Assembly (NCBI GenBank): GCA_900542175.1
Contig: UQNC01000001.1
Location: 49,152 to 113,151 of the forward strand
DNA length: 64,000 nt
Reading direction: 5' to 3'
Origin: an uncultured Collinsella sp.
GTDB lineage: Bacteria; Actinomycetota; Coriobacteriia; Coriobacteriales; Coriobacteriaceae
Of this stretch, positions 1 through 8,941 are shown in pieces. The position numbers and the translations under genes were made by a program. How positions within the stretch are numbered: position 1 is the first letter of the stretch; each line of letters opens with the position of its first letter. Under the pieces are notes generated by a model. That model was not told where the DNA came from. It was given only the letters and a program-made list of their open reading frames with translations, and did not search any database.

Positions 1-48
1 GCGAAACAAGAATAGGAAAACAGCAGGTAGAAAGGATAAAACAGGCAT

Positions 49-1728
49 ATGGCGGAGTTTATCTACCAGATGTATCAGGCTCGCAAGGCCCATGGCGACA
101 AGGTGATCCTTGACGACGTGACCCTGAGCTTCTACCCCGGTGCCAAGATCGGCGTTGTGGGTCCCAACGGCATGGGCAAGTCGACCCTGCTCAAGATCAT
201 GGCCGGCATCGAGGAGGTCTCCAACGGCGATGCCAGGCTCACCCCCGGCTACACTGTGGGCATCCTGCAGCAGGAGCCGCCGCTCGATGACGACAAGACC
301 GTCATCGAGAACGTGCGCATGGCGTTTGGTGATATGATCGCCAAGGTCGATCGCTTCAATAAGATCGGCGAGGAGATGTGCGACCCGGATTGCGACATGG
401 ACGCCCTCATGGCCGAGATGGGCAAGCTCCAGGACGAGATCGACGCCGCCGACGGCTGGGATATCGATTCCAAGCTCGGCCAGGCCATGGACGCCCTGCA
501 GCTGCCCGATTCCGACATGCCGGTCAACGTGCTTTCCGGCGGCGAGCGTCGTCGCGTGGCCCTGTGCAAGCTGCTGCTCGAGGCTCCCGACCTGCTGTTG
601 CTCGACGAGCCCACGAACCACCTGGACGCCGAGTCGATCCTGTGGCTCGAGCATTTCCTGCACAACTACCAGGGTGCAGTGCTGGCCGTCACGCACGACC
701 GCTACTTCTTGGATAACGTTGCCGAGTGGATCTGCGAGGTCGACCGCGGCCACCTCTATCCCTACAAGGGCAACTACTCCACGTATCTGGAGACCAAGGC
801 CGCCCGTATTGAGGCTCAGGGTAACCGCGACGCCAAGCTCGCCAAGCGCATGGAGGCCGAGCTCGAGTGGGTGCGCAGCTCGCCCAAGGCCCGTCAGGCC
901 AAGAACAAGGCCCGTCTGGCTCGCTACGAGGAGATGGAGGCCGAGGCCCGCGCAAGCCAGAAGCTCGACTGGACCGACATCCGCATCCCCGTTGGACCGC
1001 GTCTGGGCAACAAGGTGCTTGAGGCCCATCACCTGCACAAGGAGTTCGACGGTCGCGTGCTCATCGACGACCTTTCGTTCACCCTGCCGCGCAACGGCAT
1101 CGTGGGCGTCATCGGCCCCAACGGTGTCGGTAAGACCACGCTGTTCAAGACCATCGTGGGTCTGGAGCCGCTGACTTCGGGCGAGCTCGAGGTGGGCGAG
1201 ACCGTCAAGATCTCCTACGTCGACCAGAACCGTTCCGGCATCGACCCCGATAAGAACCTATGGGAGGTCGTCTCGGACGGCCTGGACCACATGATGGTCG
1301 GCGAGACCGAGGTTCCGAGCCGCGCGTATGTGGCGAGCTTTGGCTTTAAGGGCCAGGACCAGCAGAAGCGCGCTGGCGTGCTCTCCGGCGGCGAGCGCAA
1401 CCGTCTGAACTTGGCGCTTACGCTCAAGCAGGGCGGCAACCTGCTGCTTCTCGACGAGCCCACGAACGACCTCGACGTCGAGACGCTGTCCTCGCTCGAA
1501 GCGGCGCTGCTCGAGTTCCCGGGCTGCTCGGTGGTCATTAGCCACGATCGTATGTTCCTGGACCGCGTCGCCACGCACATTCTGGCGTGGGAGGGCACCG
1601 ACGAGAATCCGGGCAACTGGTATTGGTTCGAGGGCAACTTCGAGGCCTATCAGGCCAACCGCATCGAGCGCCTGGGCGAGGACGCAGCCCAGCCGCATCG
1701 TATCCACCGCAAGCTCACGCGTGACTAG
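49..1728 (+). CDS. ettA: ABC-F protein, energy-dependent translational throttle EttA
   Basis: Cytoplasmic ABC-F ATPase; family members bind the ribosome near the E site and couple elongation to the ATP/ADP ratio. Two ABC domains lie in tandem without membrane segments. Walker A is GPNGMGKST at about residues 38-46 and GPNGVGKTT near 356. Each half has an LSGGER signature and an LLLLDEPTN Walker B. The linker (about 240-325) is long, charged and rich in Arg, Lys and Glu, as expected of the tRNA-interaction arm. The length of 559 aa fits EttA. An AAAGGA motif precedes the ATG. The gene stands alone and ends at a bidirectional terminator. Other ABC-F resistance proteins are possible, but the domain spacing favours EttA. 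Confidence 0.93.
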   Translation: MAEFIYQMYQARKAHGDKVILDDVTLSFYPGAKIGVVGPNGMGKSTLLKIMAGIEEVSNGDARLTPGYTVGILQQEPPLDDDKTVIENVRMAFGDMIAKVDRFNKIGEEMCDPDCDMDALMAEMGKLQDEIDAADGWDIDSKLGQAMDALQLPDSDMPVNVLSGGERRRVALCKLLLEAPDLLLLDEPTNHLDAESILWLEHFLHNYQGAVLAVTHDRYFLDNVAEWICEVDRGHLYPYKGNYSTYLETKAARIEAQGNRDAKLAKRMEAELEWVRSSPKARQAKNKARLARYEEMEAEARASQKLDWTDIRIPVGPRLGNKVLEAHHLHKEFDGRVLIDDLSFTLPRNGIVGVIGPNGVGKTTLFKTIVGLEPLTSGELEVGETVKISYVDQNRSGIDPDKNLWEVVSDGLDHMMVGETEVPSRAYVASFGFKGQDQQKRAGVLSGGERNRLNLALTLKQGGNLLLLDEPTNDLDVETLSSLEAALLEFPGCSVVISHDRMFLDRVATHILAWEGTDENPGNWYWFEGNFEAYQANRIERLGEDAAQPHRIHRKLTRD

Positions 1729-1768
1729 GTTTATTGCTGGTTTGGTTACGTAACATCAACAAATAAAA

Positions 1769-1800
1769 ACGGCTCAAATCCTGATTTGGATTTGAGCCGT
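1769..1800. terminator. Bidirectional intrinsic terminator
   Basis: Perfect 13-bp stem (1769-1781 with 1788-1800) and a 6-nt loop. It is flanked by A-rich sequence on the left and T-rich sequence on the right, and sits between the convergent ettA and the next minus-strand gene. Confidence 0.85.
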
Positions 1801-1806
1801 TTGTCG

Positions 1807-3114
1807 TTACTGCTCGGGTTCTTCGACTTTGTCGATAGCCCAGGTGGCTCCGAGGCCGCCGGTGGTGTTGCGGCGGATGCGCACGGCAACCTCGCGGCGC
1901 TCGCCGGCCTGCGTGTAGTGCAGGGGGAAGCTTGCGCGGTTTCGCGCGGCCTCGATGGTACCGCGCTCGCGGGCGATCCAGTAGTACTCGCCGACGATGC
2001 CGAGCGTGTCGGCGCCGTAGGGGAGATAGGTCGACAGCTGGTGCAGAAGCGGGCCGGGGCAGAAGACCTCGGTTGCGAAATCGACGGGGAAGTCCTCGGG
2101 GATGGCGGGCGCTACGGGTGCGGGGGTTGGGGCCGCTGCGGGTGCCGAAGCCGGTGCGGATGCGGGAATTTGATCGCAAGCAGCGGCGGGCACGGATTCG
2201 ACGACGGGTGCGGGCTCCGACGTTACTTCCGGCTTGATCTCGGAATCTGCGGGCTTCACGGTGACGGGCGCGTCTGCAACTGCGGTTTCAACCTCAACCT
2301 GCGTCGCGTTCTCGTTCTCGACGCTCGACTTTGCCTCGATGGGCGTGGATGCCATGGTGGTGATGCCGGCGTTTGCGTTCTCGGGGTCATAGACGACCGT
2401 GAGCGAGATGGCAGGCTGCGGCGCCTCGGGCTCCGATGCCGCCTCGGTAGCGTCTTGATCGGCGGGCTCGTCGGGCTGATCGTCCTCGGCCTCGTCGCCA
2501 AAGACATCGCTGTTTTGGAACGCAGACGTCTCGGGTTGGTTAGCGGCTTCTTCGGTTGTCGACTTGGGAGCCTCGTTGAGCTCCGTAGTGGCTTCCTGCT
2601 CGGATATGACTTTGGGATCGGTCGTGGCGGCGATTTCGGTTTCGGCTTCTGCCGTTACCTCAATAGCGACTTCGATCTCTGTCTCGGGCTCGGGCTCCGG
2701 CACAGCTTCAGCCACGGGCTCGGGCTCGGGACGCTTAACGTGCTTGGGGCGCACGGCCTTGAGGTCCTTCTCGCCGCGCTTTTTCTTTTTGTAGGACTGC
2801 TTGGCTCCCTTGGCTGCCTTGGGCTTGTCCTCGCCCTTGGCAAGGGCGGTATCCCAGACCTCGTTAGCGATGACGGTGGCATACAGGCGACCGCCCTTAA
2901 AGACAGTCAACTTAATGCAGTCGTCGAGCTCCTCGAGCAGCTCGCGCGTGGACTCGAAGCCCAGGTCATAAGCAGTCATGTCGCCCGCGGCGAGCGCCTC
3001 TTCGACCTGCGTCATAAACGTTTGCTTGCCGCATCCAATCGCATCGCGCAGCAGGCGATACAGATAGATGTGGTTGCCCAGCGATAGCGTGGGCCTAACT
3101 ATTGTCTTGCTCAT
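1807..3114 (-). CDS. Hypothetical protein with Glu/Ala/Pro-rich central region
   Basis: Not recognised. The predicted protein is 435 aa. The first ~110 residues look folded (helical, MSKTIVRP start). Next comes a Lys-rich patch with KKKKRGEK, then about 220 residues of acidic, Pro/Ala/Glu/Thr-rich low-complexity sequence. A compact ~95-residue C-terminal domain contains GEYYWIARERG and ends in EEPEQ. No signal peptide or membrane segment is visible, so it is probably cytoplasmic. The start at 3114 is chosen over an upstream in-frame codon because AGAGGAG precedes it at good spacing. The two end domains may work as separate modules on a disordered tether; this is inference from composition only. 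Confidence 0.6.
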   Translation of the reverse strand: MSKTIVRPTLSLGNHIYLYRLLRDAIGCGKQTFMTQVEEALAAGDMTAYDLGFESTRELLEELDDCIKLTVFKGGRLYATVIANEVWDTALAKGEDKPKAAKGAKQSYKKKKRGEKDLKAVRPKHVKRPEPEPVAEAVPEPEPETEIEVAIEVTAEAETEIAATTDPKVISEQEATTELNEAPKSTTEEAANQPETSAFQNSDVFGDEAEDDQPDEPADQDATEAASEPEAPQPAISLTVVYDPENANAGITTMASTPIEAKSSVENENATQVEVETAVADAPVTVKPADSEIKPEVTSEPAPVVESVPAAACDQIPASAPASAPAAAPTPAPVAPAIPEDFPVDFATEVFCPGPLLHQLSTYLPYGADTLGIVGEYYWIARERGTIEAARNRASFPLHYTQAGERREVAVRIRRNTTGGLGATWAIDKVEEPEQ

Positions 3115-3185
3115 GGCAAATCTCCTCTTTACACACCAAAGCATCTTACCATCGCACGGGCCTTGCCATCTCGTCGCCCAAGGTA

Positions 3186-3218
3186 AACGGGCGCGACCGT
3201 TGCCGGTTCGCGCCCGTT
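3186..3218 (-). terminator. Intrinsic hairpin downstream of the membrane protein gene
   Basis: GC-rich stem AACGGGCGCGA...TCGCGCCCGTT with one bulge, lying between the stop at 3253 and the start at 3114 of two minus-strand genes. Confidence 0.6.
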
Positions 3219-3252
3219 ATGCAGGTCGGTTATCTATGAGAGACAAACGTGC

Positions 3253-4197
3253 TTAGTTGCCCGATGCCGTGTCTTGGCTCGAGCTGTCTGATGCCGTGCC
3301 GGAAGCGGTTCCGCTCGAGCTGTTGGTGTTGCTATTGTCGGTAGATCCCGTGCCCGATGCATTGCCGCTCGTCTGGTCGCCTGTGCTCGGTTGAGAGCCG
3401 TCAGTCGTTTGGCTTGAGTCAGTCGTGCTGGATTGCGTGCCACTGTTGGCCGTAGAGGAATCGGCGCCCTGCGATTGATCGGGGGTGTTCGATGACGAGT
3501 CGGTGGATGCGGAGTTGCCCTGCGGGTCGTCCTGCTGGCTTTGCGATTGACCGGAGCTATCCGCGTCGTGCTCGGTCGTATGCGACGAAAGGATCGGCTC
3601 GGGGCGCTCGCCCAGGCCCTCACCGGCAGTGGTGATAAGGATGGCGCCGGCGCAGGCGATGACCGCGACGATGGCGATGGCGATCGAGAAGATGATGACC
3701 TTCTTTTGCGTCTGGCTGCGCTCTGCCGCCGCCTTGGCGCGCAGGCTGTCGGGGGCGACGCGCGCCGTGGTCGCGCGCCCTGCAATCTGGCGCATCTCCT
3801 GGGTAGTTGCGGCGCCGCCTAAGTGCTCCTCGGCATTAAACTCAACGGGTTCATAGGCGCCGGCGGGGTAGTCGACGTCGGCGTGCGTACCTTTGAGGGC
3901 TTTGGCGCTGGCGGAGATAAAGTGGCGGTAGACCTGCGAGGACACAACGGTGATGACCGAGCTCACGGCGGCGCCAATTACTGAACCGGCAATACCAATC
4001 TTGGAAGCAAGCGCGACGCTCGTGGCGGCGGCTGCGGCGCCGGCGATGATCTGGGGAATGGAAATGTCATCGAACAGGCCCTTTTTGGGCGTGATGGCCA
4101 TGGTCTGTCCGATGGAATGGTTTTCGTGAACGCCGTTGTTGAGCGCGGCTGGTGTCATGACGCGCGTGCGCGGCGCGTCGGTGTACTTGGTTGTCAT
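3253..4197 (-). CDS. Hypothetical membrane protein with Ser/Thr-rich tail
   Basis: Not recognised. The predicted protein is 314 aa. A Gly/Ala-rich hydrophobic stretch near residues 45-85 (IIAGAAAAATSVALASKIG then GAAVSSVITVV) resembles glycine-zipper membrane segments. A clear transmembrane helix around residues 170-195 (IIFSIAIAIVAVIACAGAIL) follows. The last ~110 residues are almost only Ser, Thr, Asn, Gln, Asp and Gly, like a cell-surface stalk. A cytoplasmic N-terminus and an exported tail are likely. The start at 4197 is chosen because GGGAGGG lies just upstream; earlier in-frame Met codons lack a ribosome-binding site. Confidence 0.6.
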   Translation of the reverse strand: MTTKYTDAPRTRVMTPAALNNGVHENHSIGQTMAITPKKGLFDDISIPQIIAGAAAAATSVALASKIGIAGSVIGAAVSSVITVVSSQVYRHFISASAKALKGTHADVDYPAGAYEPVEFNAEEHLGGAATTQEMRQIAGRATTARVAPDSLRAKAAAERSQTQKKVIIFSIAIAIVAVIACAGAILITTAGEGLGERPEPILSSHTTEHDADSSGQSQSQQDDPQGNSASTDSSSNTPDQSQGADSSTANSGTQSSTTDSSQTTDGSQPSTGDQTSGNASGTGSTDNSNTNSSSGTASGTASDSSSQDTASGN

Positions 4198-4346
4198 ACG
4201 GGGCCCTCCCGGTGTAAATCTGCTTCGTTTCATGTAGCCATCAGGGTACCCACCAGATGTGAATCGTACGTGACATTTAACAGATATCATCAACTCATCA
4301 ATTGCTCACCAAGTTGGTGGGATGCGGTTACACCCGGCGGTTGAAC

Positions 4347-4352
4347 TACAAT
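4347..4352 (+). promoter_or_regulatory. Putative -10 box of nadE
   Basis: TACAAT lies 48 bases upstream of the chosen nadE start. No convincing -35 box is present at 17 bp. The same TACAAT/TATAAT form recurs upstream of several other genes in this window. Confidence 0.4.
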
Positions 4353-4400
4353 AGGGCTTGCTAATTGTTGTGAATGGCGTCTACGCACGGGAGCATTCTT

Positions 4401-6380
4401 ATGAATCTTCACCTTTCTCAGTCTGATGGCTTTTTGCGTGTGGCGGCGGCGTCGCCGCGGATTCGCGTGGCCGATGTCGAGGGCAATGCCGAGGTTGCGC
4501 TGGCGGCTGTTCGCGAGGCTACCGAGCGCGGCGTCCGCGTGCTGGTGCTGCCCGAGCTTAACCTGACCGGCTATACCGCGGCTGATCTGTTCCATAACCG
4601 TACATTGCTGCATGCCTGCGAGACCGCACTGGCACATATTCTCGATGAAACCCGCGAGCTGCCGATTGTCTTTACCATCGGTCTTCCCGTTGCAGTTGCC
4701 GAGAATATCTACAACTGCGCCGCCGTGTGCTGCGCGGGCGAGCTTTTGGGTCTTACGGCCAAGAAGTATCTGCCCAACTATGGCGAGTTCTACGAGCGCC
4801 GCTGGTTTGCTCCGGCGCCCGCAGATCCTGTGTGGGTCGAGTTTGCCGGTCAGGGTCCGGTTCCGCTGGGTTCGGGGCTTGTCTACCGCTGCTGTGATGA
4901 AGGTGCCGAGGACATGATGCTGGGCGTTGAGGTCTGCGAGGACCTGTGGGTGCCGGCGCCCCCTTCGACCGAGATGGCGCTTGCCGGTGCGACGGTGATC
5001 CTCAACCCGTCGGCCTCGGACGAGATTATCGGTAAGGCAGACTATCGCCGCAGCCTCATCTCCAATCAGAGTGCGCGCCTGTACTGTGCCTATGCCTATG
5101 CAGATGCGAGCGAGGGCGAGTCCACGACCGACATGGTCTTTGCGGGCGAGAACCTCGTCTACGAAAACGGATCTAAGCTCGCCGCCACGAAGCTCCTCAC
5201 CTGCGATATGGCCGTCGCCGACGTTGACCTTGACCGCCTGGTTGCCGAGCGTCGCCGCTCGACGACGTGGACGCGCGCGGACGATGCGCCGGAGGCCACG
5301 ACCATCGAGTTTTCGTTTGAGGGCGTGCTGGTTGAAGAACCTGTCCTGCGCGATGCGCTCGACATCGGCCGTGTCTTCCCCCGCGCGCCCTTTGTGCCGG
5401 CCGACCATGGCGACCTGGCCGAGCGTTGCGAGACCATCCTCGACCTGCAGACCGCCGGCCTCAAGACGCGCCTTGCCCACACGGGCACCAAAGCTGCGGT
5501 CATCGGTCTTTCGGGTGGCTTGGACTCCACGCTGGCACTGCTTGTGACCGTGCGTGCCTTCGATGCGCTGGGGCTGCCGCGCACGGGTATCACGGCGGTC
5601 TCCATGCCAGGTTTTGGCACGACGCATCGCACTAAGTCGAATGCCGAGTCGCTCGCCCGCGACCTGGGCGTGGGCTTCCGTGAGGTTTCGATTCACGCGG
5701 CCGTGGAACAGCACTTTACGGATATTGAACACGACCCGGCAGTTCAGGATGTGACCTACGAGAACAGCCAGGCGCGCGAGCGTACGCAGATTCTGATGGA
5801 CCTGGCCAACCAGGCTGGCGGCTTTGTCATCGGCACCGGCGACCTGTCGGAGCTGGCGCTCGGCTGGGCTACCTATAACGGCGACCACATGAGCATGTAC
5901 GCCGTCAACGCGAGCGTGCCCAAGACGCTTGTGCGCCATCTGGTGCGCTATGCGGCTGATGTCTTTGGCGGGCGTATCGCCGAGGTCTTGCTCGACATTC
6001 TCGATACGCCGGTGTCCCCCGAGCTTCTGCCGCCCACGGGCGACGGCGAGATTGCACAGAAGACTGAGGATTTGGTGGGTCCGTACGAGTTGCACGACTA
6101 CTTCCTCTACTACCTGCTGCGTTTTGGCTTTGAGCCGGGCAAGATCTACCGCATGGCGCTCAAGAGTTTCGAGGGTGTCTACGACGCCGAGATCGTCCAC
6201 ACGTGGCTGCGCACGTTCTATCGTCGCTTCTTTGCCCAGCAGTTTAAGCGCAGCTGCCTGCCCGATGGTCCCAAGGTGGGCTCGGTGACGCTCAGCCCGC
6301 GCGGCGATTGGCGTATGCCGAGTGACGCTAGCTCGCGTCTGTGGCTTGCGCAGATCGACGCACTCAATGCAATTGACTGA
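4401..6380 (+). CDS. nadE: Glutamine-dependent NAD+ synthetase
   Basis: Last step of NAD synthesis: amidation of nicotinate adenine dinucleotide, using ammonia from glutamine and ATP. The N-terminal nitrilase-type glutaminase domain carries the Glu-Lys-Cys triad: Glu in LPELNLTGY, Lys in TAKKYLPNYGEFYERRW, Cys in GVEVCEDLWVP. The C-terminal ammonia-dependent synthase begins near residue 360 and has the PP-loop GLSGGLDSTLAL and the GTGDLSELALGW segment. The length (659 aa) fits two-domain NadE. The start at 4401 is preferred to an in-frame ATG at 4374 because GGGAG lies 7 bases before it. Monocistronic. Confidence 0.95.
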   Translation: MNLHLSQSDGFLRVAAASPRIRVADVEGNAEVALAAVREATERGVRVLVLPELNLTGYTAADLFHNRTLLHACETALAHILDETRELPIVFTIGLPVAVAENIYNCAAVCCAGELLGLTAKKYLPNYGEFYERRWFAPAPADPVWVEFAGQGPVPLGSGLVYRCCDEGAEDMMLGVEVCEDLWVPAPPSTEMALAGATVILNPSASDEIIGKADYRRSLISNQSARLYCAYAYADASEGESTTDMVFAGENLVYENGSKLAATKLLTCDMAVADVDLDRLVAERRRSTTWTRADDAPEATTIEFSFEGVLVEEPVLRDALDIGRVFPRAPFVPADHGDLAERCETILDLQTAGLKTRLAHTGTKAAVIGLSGGLDSTLALLVTVRAFDALGLPRTGITAVSMPGFGTTHRTKSNAESLARDLGVGFREVSIHAAVEQHFTDIEHDPAVQDVTYENSQARERTQILMDLANQAGGFVIGTGDLSELALGWATYNGDHMSMYAVNASVPKTLVRHLVRYAADVFGGRIAEVLLDILDTPVSPELLPPTGDGEIAQKTEDLVGPYELHDYFLYYLLRFGFEPGKIYRMALKSFEGVYDAEIVHTWLRTFYRRFFAQQFKRSCLPDGPKVGSVTLSPRGDWRMPSDASSRLWLAQIDALNAID

Positions 6381-6448
6381 GGTTGGCTAAATTGAACCAA
6401 TACGGGGTTTGTAAGCGTTACACTTTTGCAATCTGATGGCCCGTATCG

Positions 6449-6480
6449 CGCGGCGCTCTTGTCGGAGCGCCGCGTTTTTT
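6449..6480 (+). terminator. Intrinsic terminator between nadE and the aminotransferase
   Basis: Perfect 10-bp stem CGCGGCGCTC/GAGCGCCGCG, 6-nt loop and six T. It ends only 18 bases before the next start codon, so the downstream gene either reads through it or starts transcription at or after it. Confidence 0.85.
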
Positions 6481-6498
6481 ATATCGAAAGGTGGCACC

Positions 6499-7662
6499 AT
6501 GCAGGCATCGCAGCGTCTCGAGCGCTTTGGCGCGGAGGTCTTCGCCTCGCTCAACAACAAACTGCTTGCGCTGAAGGCTCAGGGCAAGACCATTTACAAC
6601 ATGAGCGTGGGCACGCCCGACTTTAAGCCGTACGACCACGTGGTCGATGCGCTCACACAAGCCGCCCAGGATCCCGAGATGTGGAAGTACGCCCTGCGCG
6701 ACCTGCCCGAACTCAAGCAAGCCGTGTGCGATTACTATGAGCGCCGCTTTGGCGTTTCGGGCATTACGCCGTCCATGGTGCAGTCGTGCAACGGCACACA
6801 GGAGGGCGTGGGTCATTTGGGCCTGGCTCTGCTCGATCCGGGTGATACCATCCTGGTGCCCGATCCGTGCTATCCGGTCTTTGAGGCGGGCGCTAAGATT
6901 GCCGATGCCAAGCTCGAGTACTATCCGCTGGTTGCCGAGCACAATTACTTGCCCTATGTGGCGGGCATCGATCCCGAGGTGGCCGACCGTGCCAAGTACA
7001 TGATCGTGTCACTGCCCGCCAATCCGGTGGGCTCGGTGGGCACGCCCGAGATCTACGAGGAGATCATCGCTTTCGCCCACGAGCACGACCTGTTGATCGT
7101 CCACGACAACGCATACTCGGACATTGTGTTCGACGGCGAGCCGGGCGGCAGCTTCTTGCAGTATCCCGGCGCGCTCGAGGTGGGCGTTGAGTTCTTCTCG
7201 CTTTCCAAGTCGTTTAACGTCACCGGTGCGCGCATCGGCTTTTTGGTCGGTCGCGAGGATGTGGTCTCGGCCTTTGCCAAGCTGCGTGGCCAGATCGACT
7301 TCGGTATGTTCTTCCCGATCCAGAAGGCTGCTATCGCTTGCCTGAACGGTCCGCGCGATGAGGTCGAGGCGCAGCGTCTGAAGTACCAGGAGCGCCGCGA
7401 TGCTCTGTGCGACGGTCTTGAGGGCCTGGGCTGGGAGCGTCCCAACGCGCATGGCTCTATGTTTGTGTGGGCCAAGCTTCCTGGCGGTCGCACCGATTCC
7501 ATGGCGTTTTGCGAGGAGCTCATGGAGAAGGCCGGCGTTGTGGTGACGCCGGGCGCGAGCTTTGGTCCTTCGGGCGAGGGACACGTGCGCATGGCGCTGG
7601 TCCTGCCGCCCGATCAGATCGCTTTGGCTGTCGAGGCCATTCGCGAGGCGGGCCTGTATTAG
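6499..7662 (+). CDS. PLP-dependent class I/II aminotransferase
   Basis: Fold-type I aminotransferase, 387 aa. Visible landmarks are the Gly-rich SVGTPDF start of the fold, the PLP-contact region NGTQEGVGHL, PANPVGSV (the NP-G motif), HDNAYSDIVFDG and the Schiff-base lysine in SLSKSFNVTGARIG. It resembles enzymes annotated as aspartate or LL-diaminopimelate-type aminotransferases; the substrate cannot be read from sequence. Because dapH and an M20D deacetylase occur nearby, it could supply the N-acetyl-LL-2,6-diaminopimelate transamination step, but it is not in that operon. The start at 6499 follows GAAAGGTGG; upstream in-frame codons fall in the terminator hairpin. Confidence 0.85.
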   Translation: MQASQRLERFGAEVFASLNNKLLALKAQGKTIYNMSVGTPDFKPYDHVVDALTQAAQDPEMWKYALRDLPELKQAVCDYYERRFGVSGITPSMVQSCNGTQEGVGHLGLALLDPGDTILVPDPCYPVFEAGAKIADAKLEYYPLVAEHNYLPYVAGIDPEVADRAKYMIVSLPANPVGSVGTPEIYEEIIAFAHEHDLLIVHDNAYSDIVFDGEPGGSFLQYPGALEVGVEFFSLSKSFNVTGARIGFLVGREDVVSAFAKLRGQIDFGMFFPIQKAAIACLNGPRDEVEAQRLKYQERRDALCDGLEGLGWERPNAHGSMFVWAKLPGGRTDSMAFCEELMEKAGVVVTPGASFGPSGEGHVRMALVLPPDQIALAVEAIREAGLY

Positions 7663-7806
7663 AAAGTTGTCTCGGCTCGTCAATAGCTCGAAACCGATTT
7701 CGTGCAGTTATTTTACGAACTCTGCAAACAATTTCGGTAAACGGTCGATTTTTGGCTGCGAATAGGAGCATAATCAAAGTCCCGATTGGATGTATTGGGA
7801 TTACGG

Positions 7807-7837
7807 CAAGCCGCTCGGGTCGTTCCCGGGCGGCTTG
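7807..7837 (+). terminator. Hairpin in the ldh leader
   Basis: 13-bp stem (7807-7819 with 7825-7837, one G-U) with a 5-nt loop and a short T-rich tail. It lies downstream of a possible -10 CATAAT at 7769-7774 and 27 bases before the ldh start. It could end upstream transcripts or attenuate ldh. Confidence 0.55.
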
Positions 7838-7863
7838 TTTGTGGAGAGAGATGGGAGTTTCTA

Positions 7864-8814
7864 ATGGTTAACGAGAAGAAGGTCGCTATTGTCGGCTGCG
7901 GTTTCGTCGGTTCGTCTTCGGCGTTCGCGCTGATGCAGAGTGGTCTGTTCTCTGAGATGGTCCTCATCGACGTGGACAAGAACCGCGCCGAGGGCGAGGC
8001 CCTGGATATCGCGCACGGCATGACGTTTGCCGAGCCGATGAAGATCTACGCCGGCGATTATTCCGATGTCGCCGACGCCGCCATGATCGTCGTCACCGCT
8101 GGCGCTGCCCAGAAGCCCGGTGAGACCCGCCTGGACCTGGTCAACAAGAACGTCAACATCTTTAAGTCCATTATCCCCGAGATTAAGAAGTCCGGCTTTG
8201 ACGGCATTCTGCTCATCGTCTCCAACCCGGTCGATGTTCTGACCTATGCCGCCATCAAGATGTCCGGCCTGCCCGAGGGCCATGTCATCGGCTCCGGTAC
8301 CGTGCTCGACACCGGTCGCCTGCAGCAGATGCTTGGTGCCCACGTCGAGGTTGACCCGCGCGACGTTCAGGCCTATGTCATGGGTGAGCACGGCGACTCC
8401 GAGTTTGTCGCTTGGTCCAGCGCTCAGGTTGCCGGCGTTCCGCTGAACACCTTCTGCGAGCTTCACGGCCACCTGGAGCACGAAGCCGCCGAGAAGCGTA
8501 TTGCCGAGGACGTCAAGAACTCCGCCTACACCATCATCGAGAAGAAGCACGCCACCTACTATGGCGTCGCCATGGCCGTCAAGCGTATCTGCACCGCCGT
8601 CATGCGCGATGAGCAGACCGTTCTGCCTGTCTCCTCGCTCATGGTGGGCGAGTACGGCCTGTCCGATCTGGCCATCTCCATGCCGACGGTCGTTGGCCGC
8701 GACGGCGTCGTTTGCCGCGTTCCCGTGCCGCTGAACGATGACGAGCAGCATGAGCTCACCGTCTCTGCAAAGGCCCTTAAGGACATCATCGACAGCGTCG
8801 ACTTCTCCTGCTAA
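7864..8814 (+). CDS. ldh: L-lactate dehydrogenase
   Basis: Interconverts pyruvate and L-lactate with NADH, regenerating NAD+ in fermentation; cytoplasmic. The protein is 316 aa. N-terminal Rossmann motif GCGFVGSS, then IDVDKNRAEGEALDIAHG. The specificity loop reads AAQKPGETR: Gln at the discriminating position marks lactate rather than malate dehydrogenase, which has Arg there. Further signatures are SNPVDVLTY and the active-site histidine in MGEHGDSEF. The start at 7864 follows GGGAG; an earlier in-frame ATG at 7786 precedes the leader hairpin and lacks a ribosome-binding site. Monocistronic, with a strong terminator. Confidence 0.95.
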   Translation: MVNEKKVAIVGCGFVGSSSAFALMQSGLFSEMVLIDVDKNRAEGEALDIAHGMTFAEPMKIYAGDYSDVADAAMIVVTAGAAQKPGETRLDLVNKNVNIFKSIIPEIKKSGFDGILLIVSNPVDVLTYAAIKMSGLPEGHVIGSGTVLDTGRLQQMLGAHVEVDPRDVQAYVMGEHGDSEFVAWSSAQVAGVPLNTFCELHGHLEHEAAEKRIAEDVKNSAYTIIEKKHATYYGVAMAVKRICTAVMRDEQTVLPVSSLMVGEYGLSDLAISMPTVVGRDGVVCRVPVPLNDDEQHELTVSAKALKDIIDSVDFSC

Positions 8815-8845
8815 ATCAAGCTCGCTAGAGCGAAAAGCTACAATG

Positions 8846-8881
8846 AAGGCGTCCGGGTCCACACGGCCCGGGCGCCTTTTT
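8846..8881 (+). terminator. Intrinsic terminator of ldh
   Basis: 12-bp stem AAGGCGTCCGGG/CCCGGGCGCCTT (one G-U) followed by a T-run. Confidence 0.85.
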
Positions 8882-8913
8882 GGTGCAAAGTAACCTGACC
8901 CCAATGCACCATC
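8880..8913 (+). repeat. REP-like repeat, copy upstream of the DUF2974 gene
   Basis: This 34-base sequence with inverted ends (TTGGTGCA...TGCACCAT) recurs imperfectly at 10106-10140, on the far side of the DUF2974 gene. About five positions differ. Confidence 0.6.
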
Positions 8914-8941
8914 CCTATACACCATGGTTGATGGGAGGGCC

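Noticed and set aside
1786..3087. 433-codon plus-strand frame opposite the Glu/Ala-rich hypothetical protein
   Set aside because: Gly/Arg/Leu-rich product without a ribosome-binding site. The minus strand has AGAGGAG and folded-looking ends, although the evidence for either frame is only moderate.
4290..6200. 636-codon minus-strand frame opposite nadE
   Set aside because: Composition is that of antisense to a G+C-rich gene; NadE on the plus strand has all catalytic motifs.
8839..8844. TACAAT as a promoter for the DUF2974 gene
   Set aside because: It sits directly before the ldh terminator, so any transcript from it would stop within about 30 bases.
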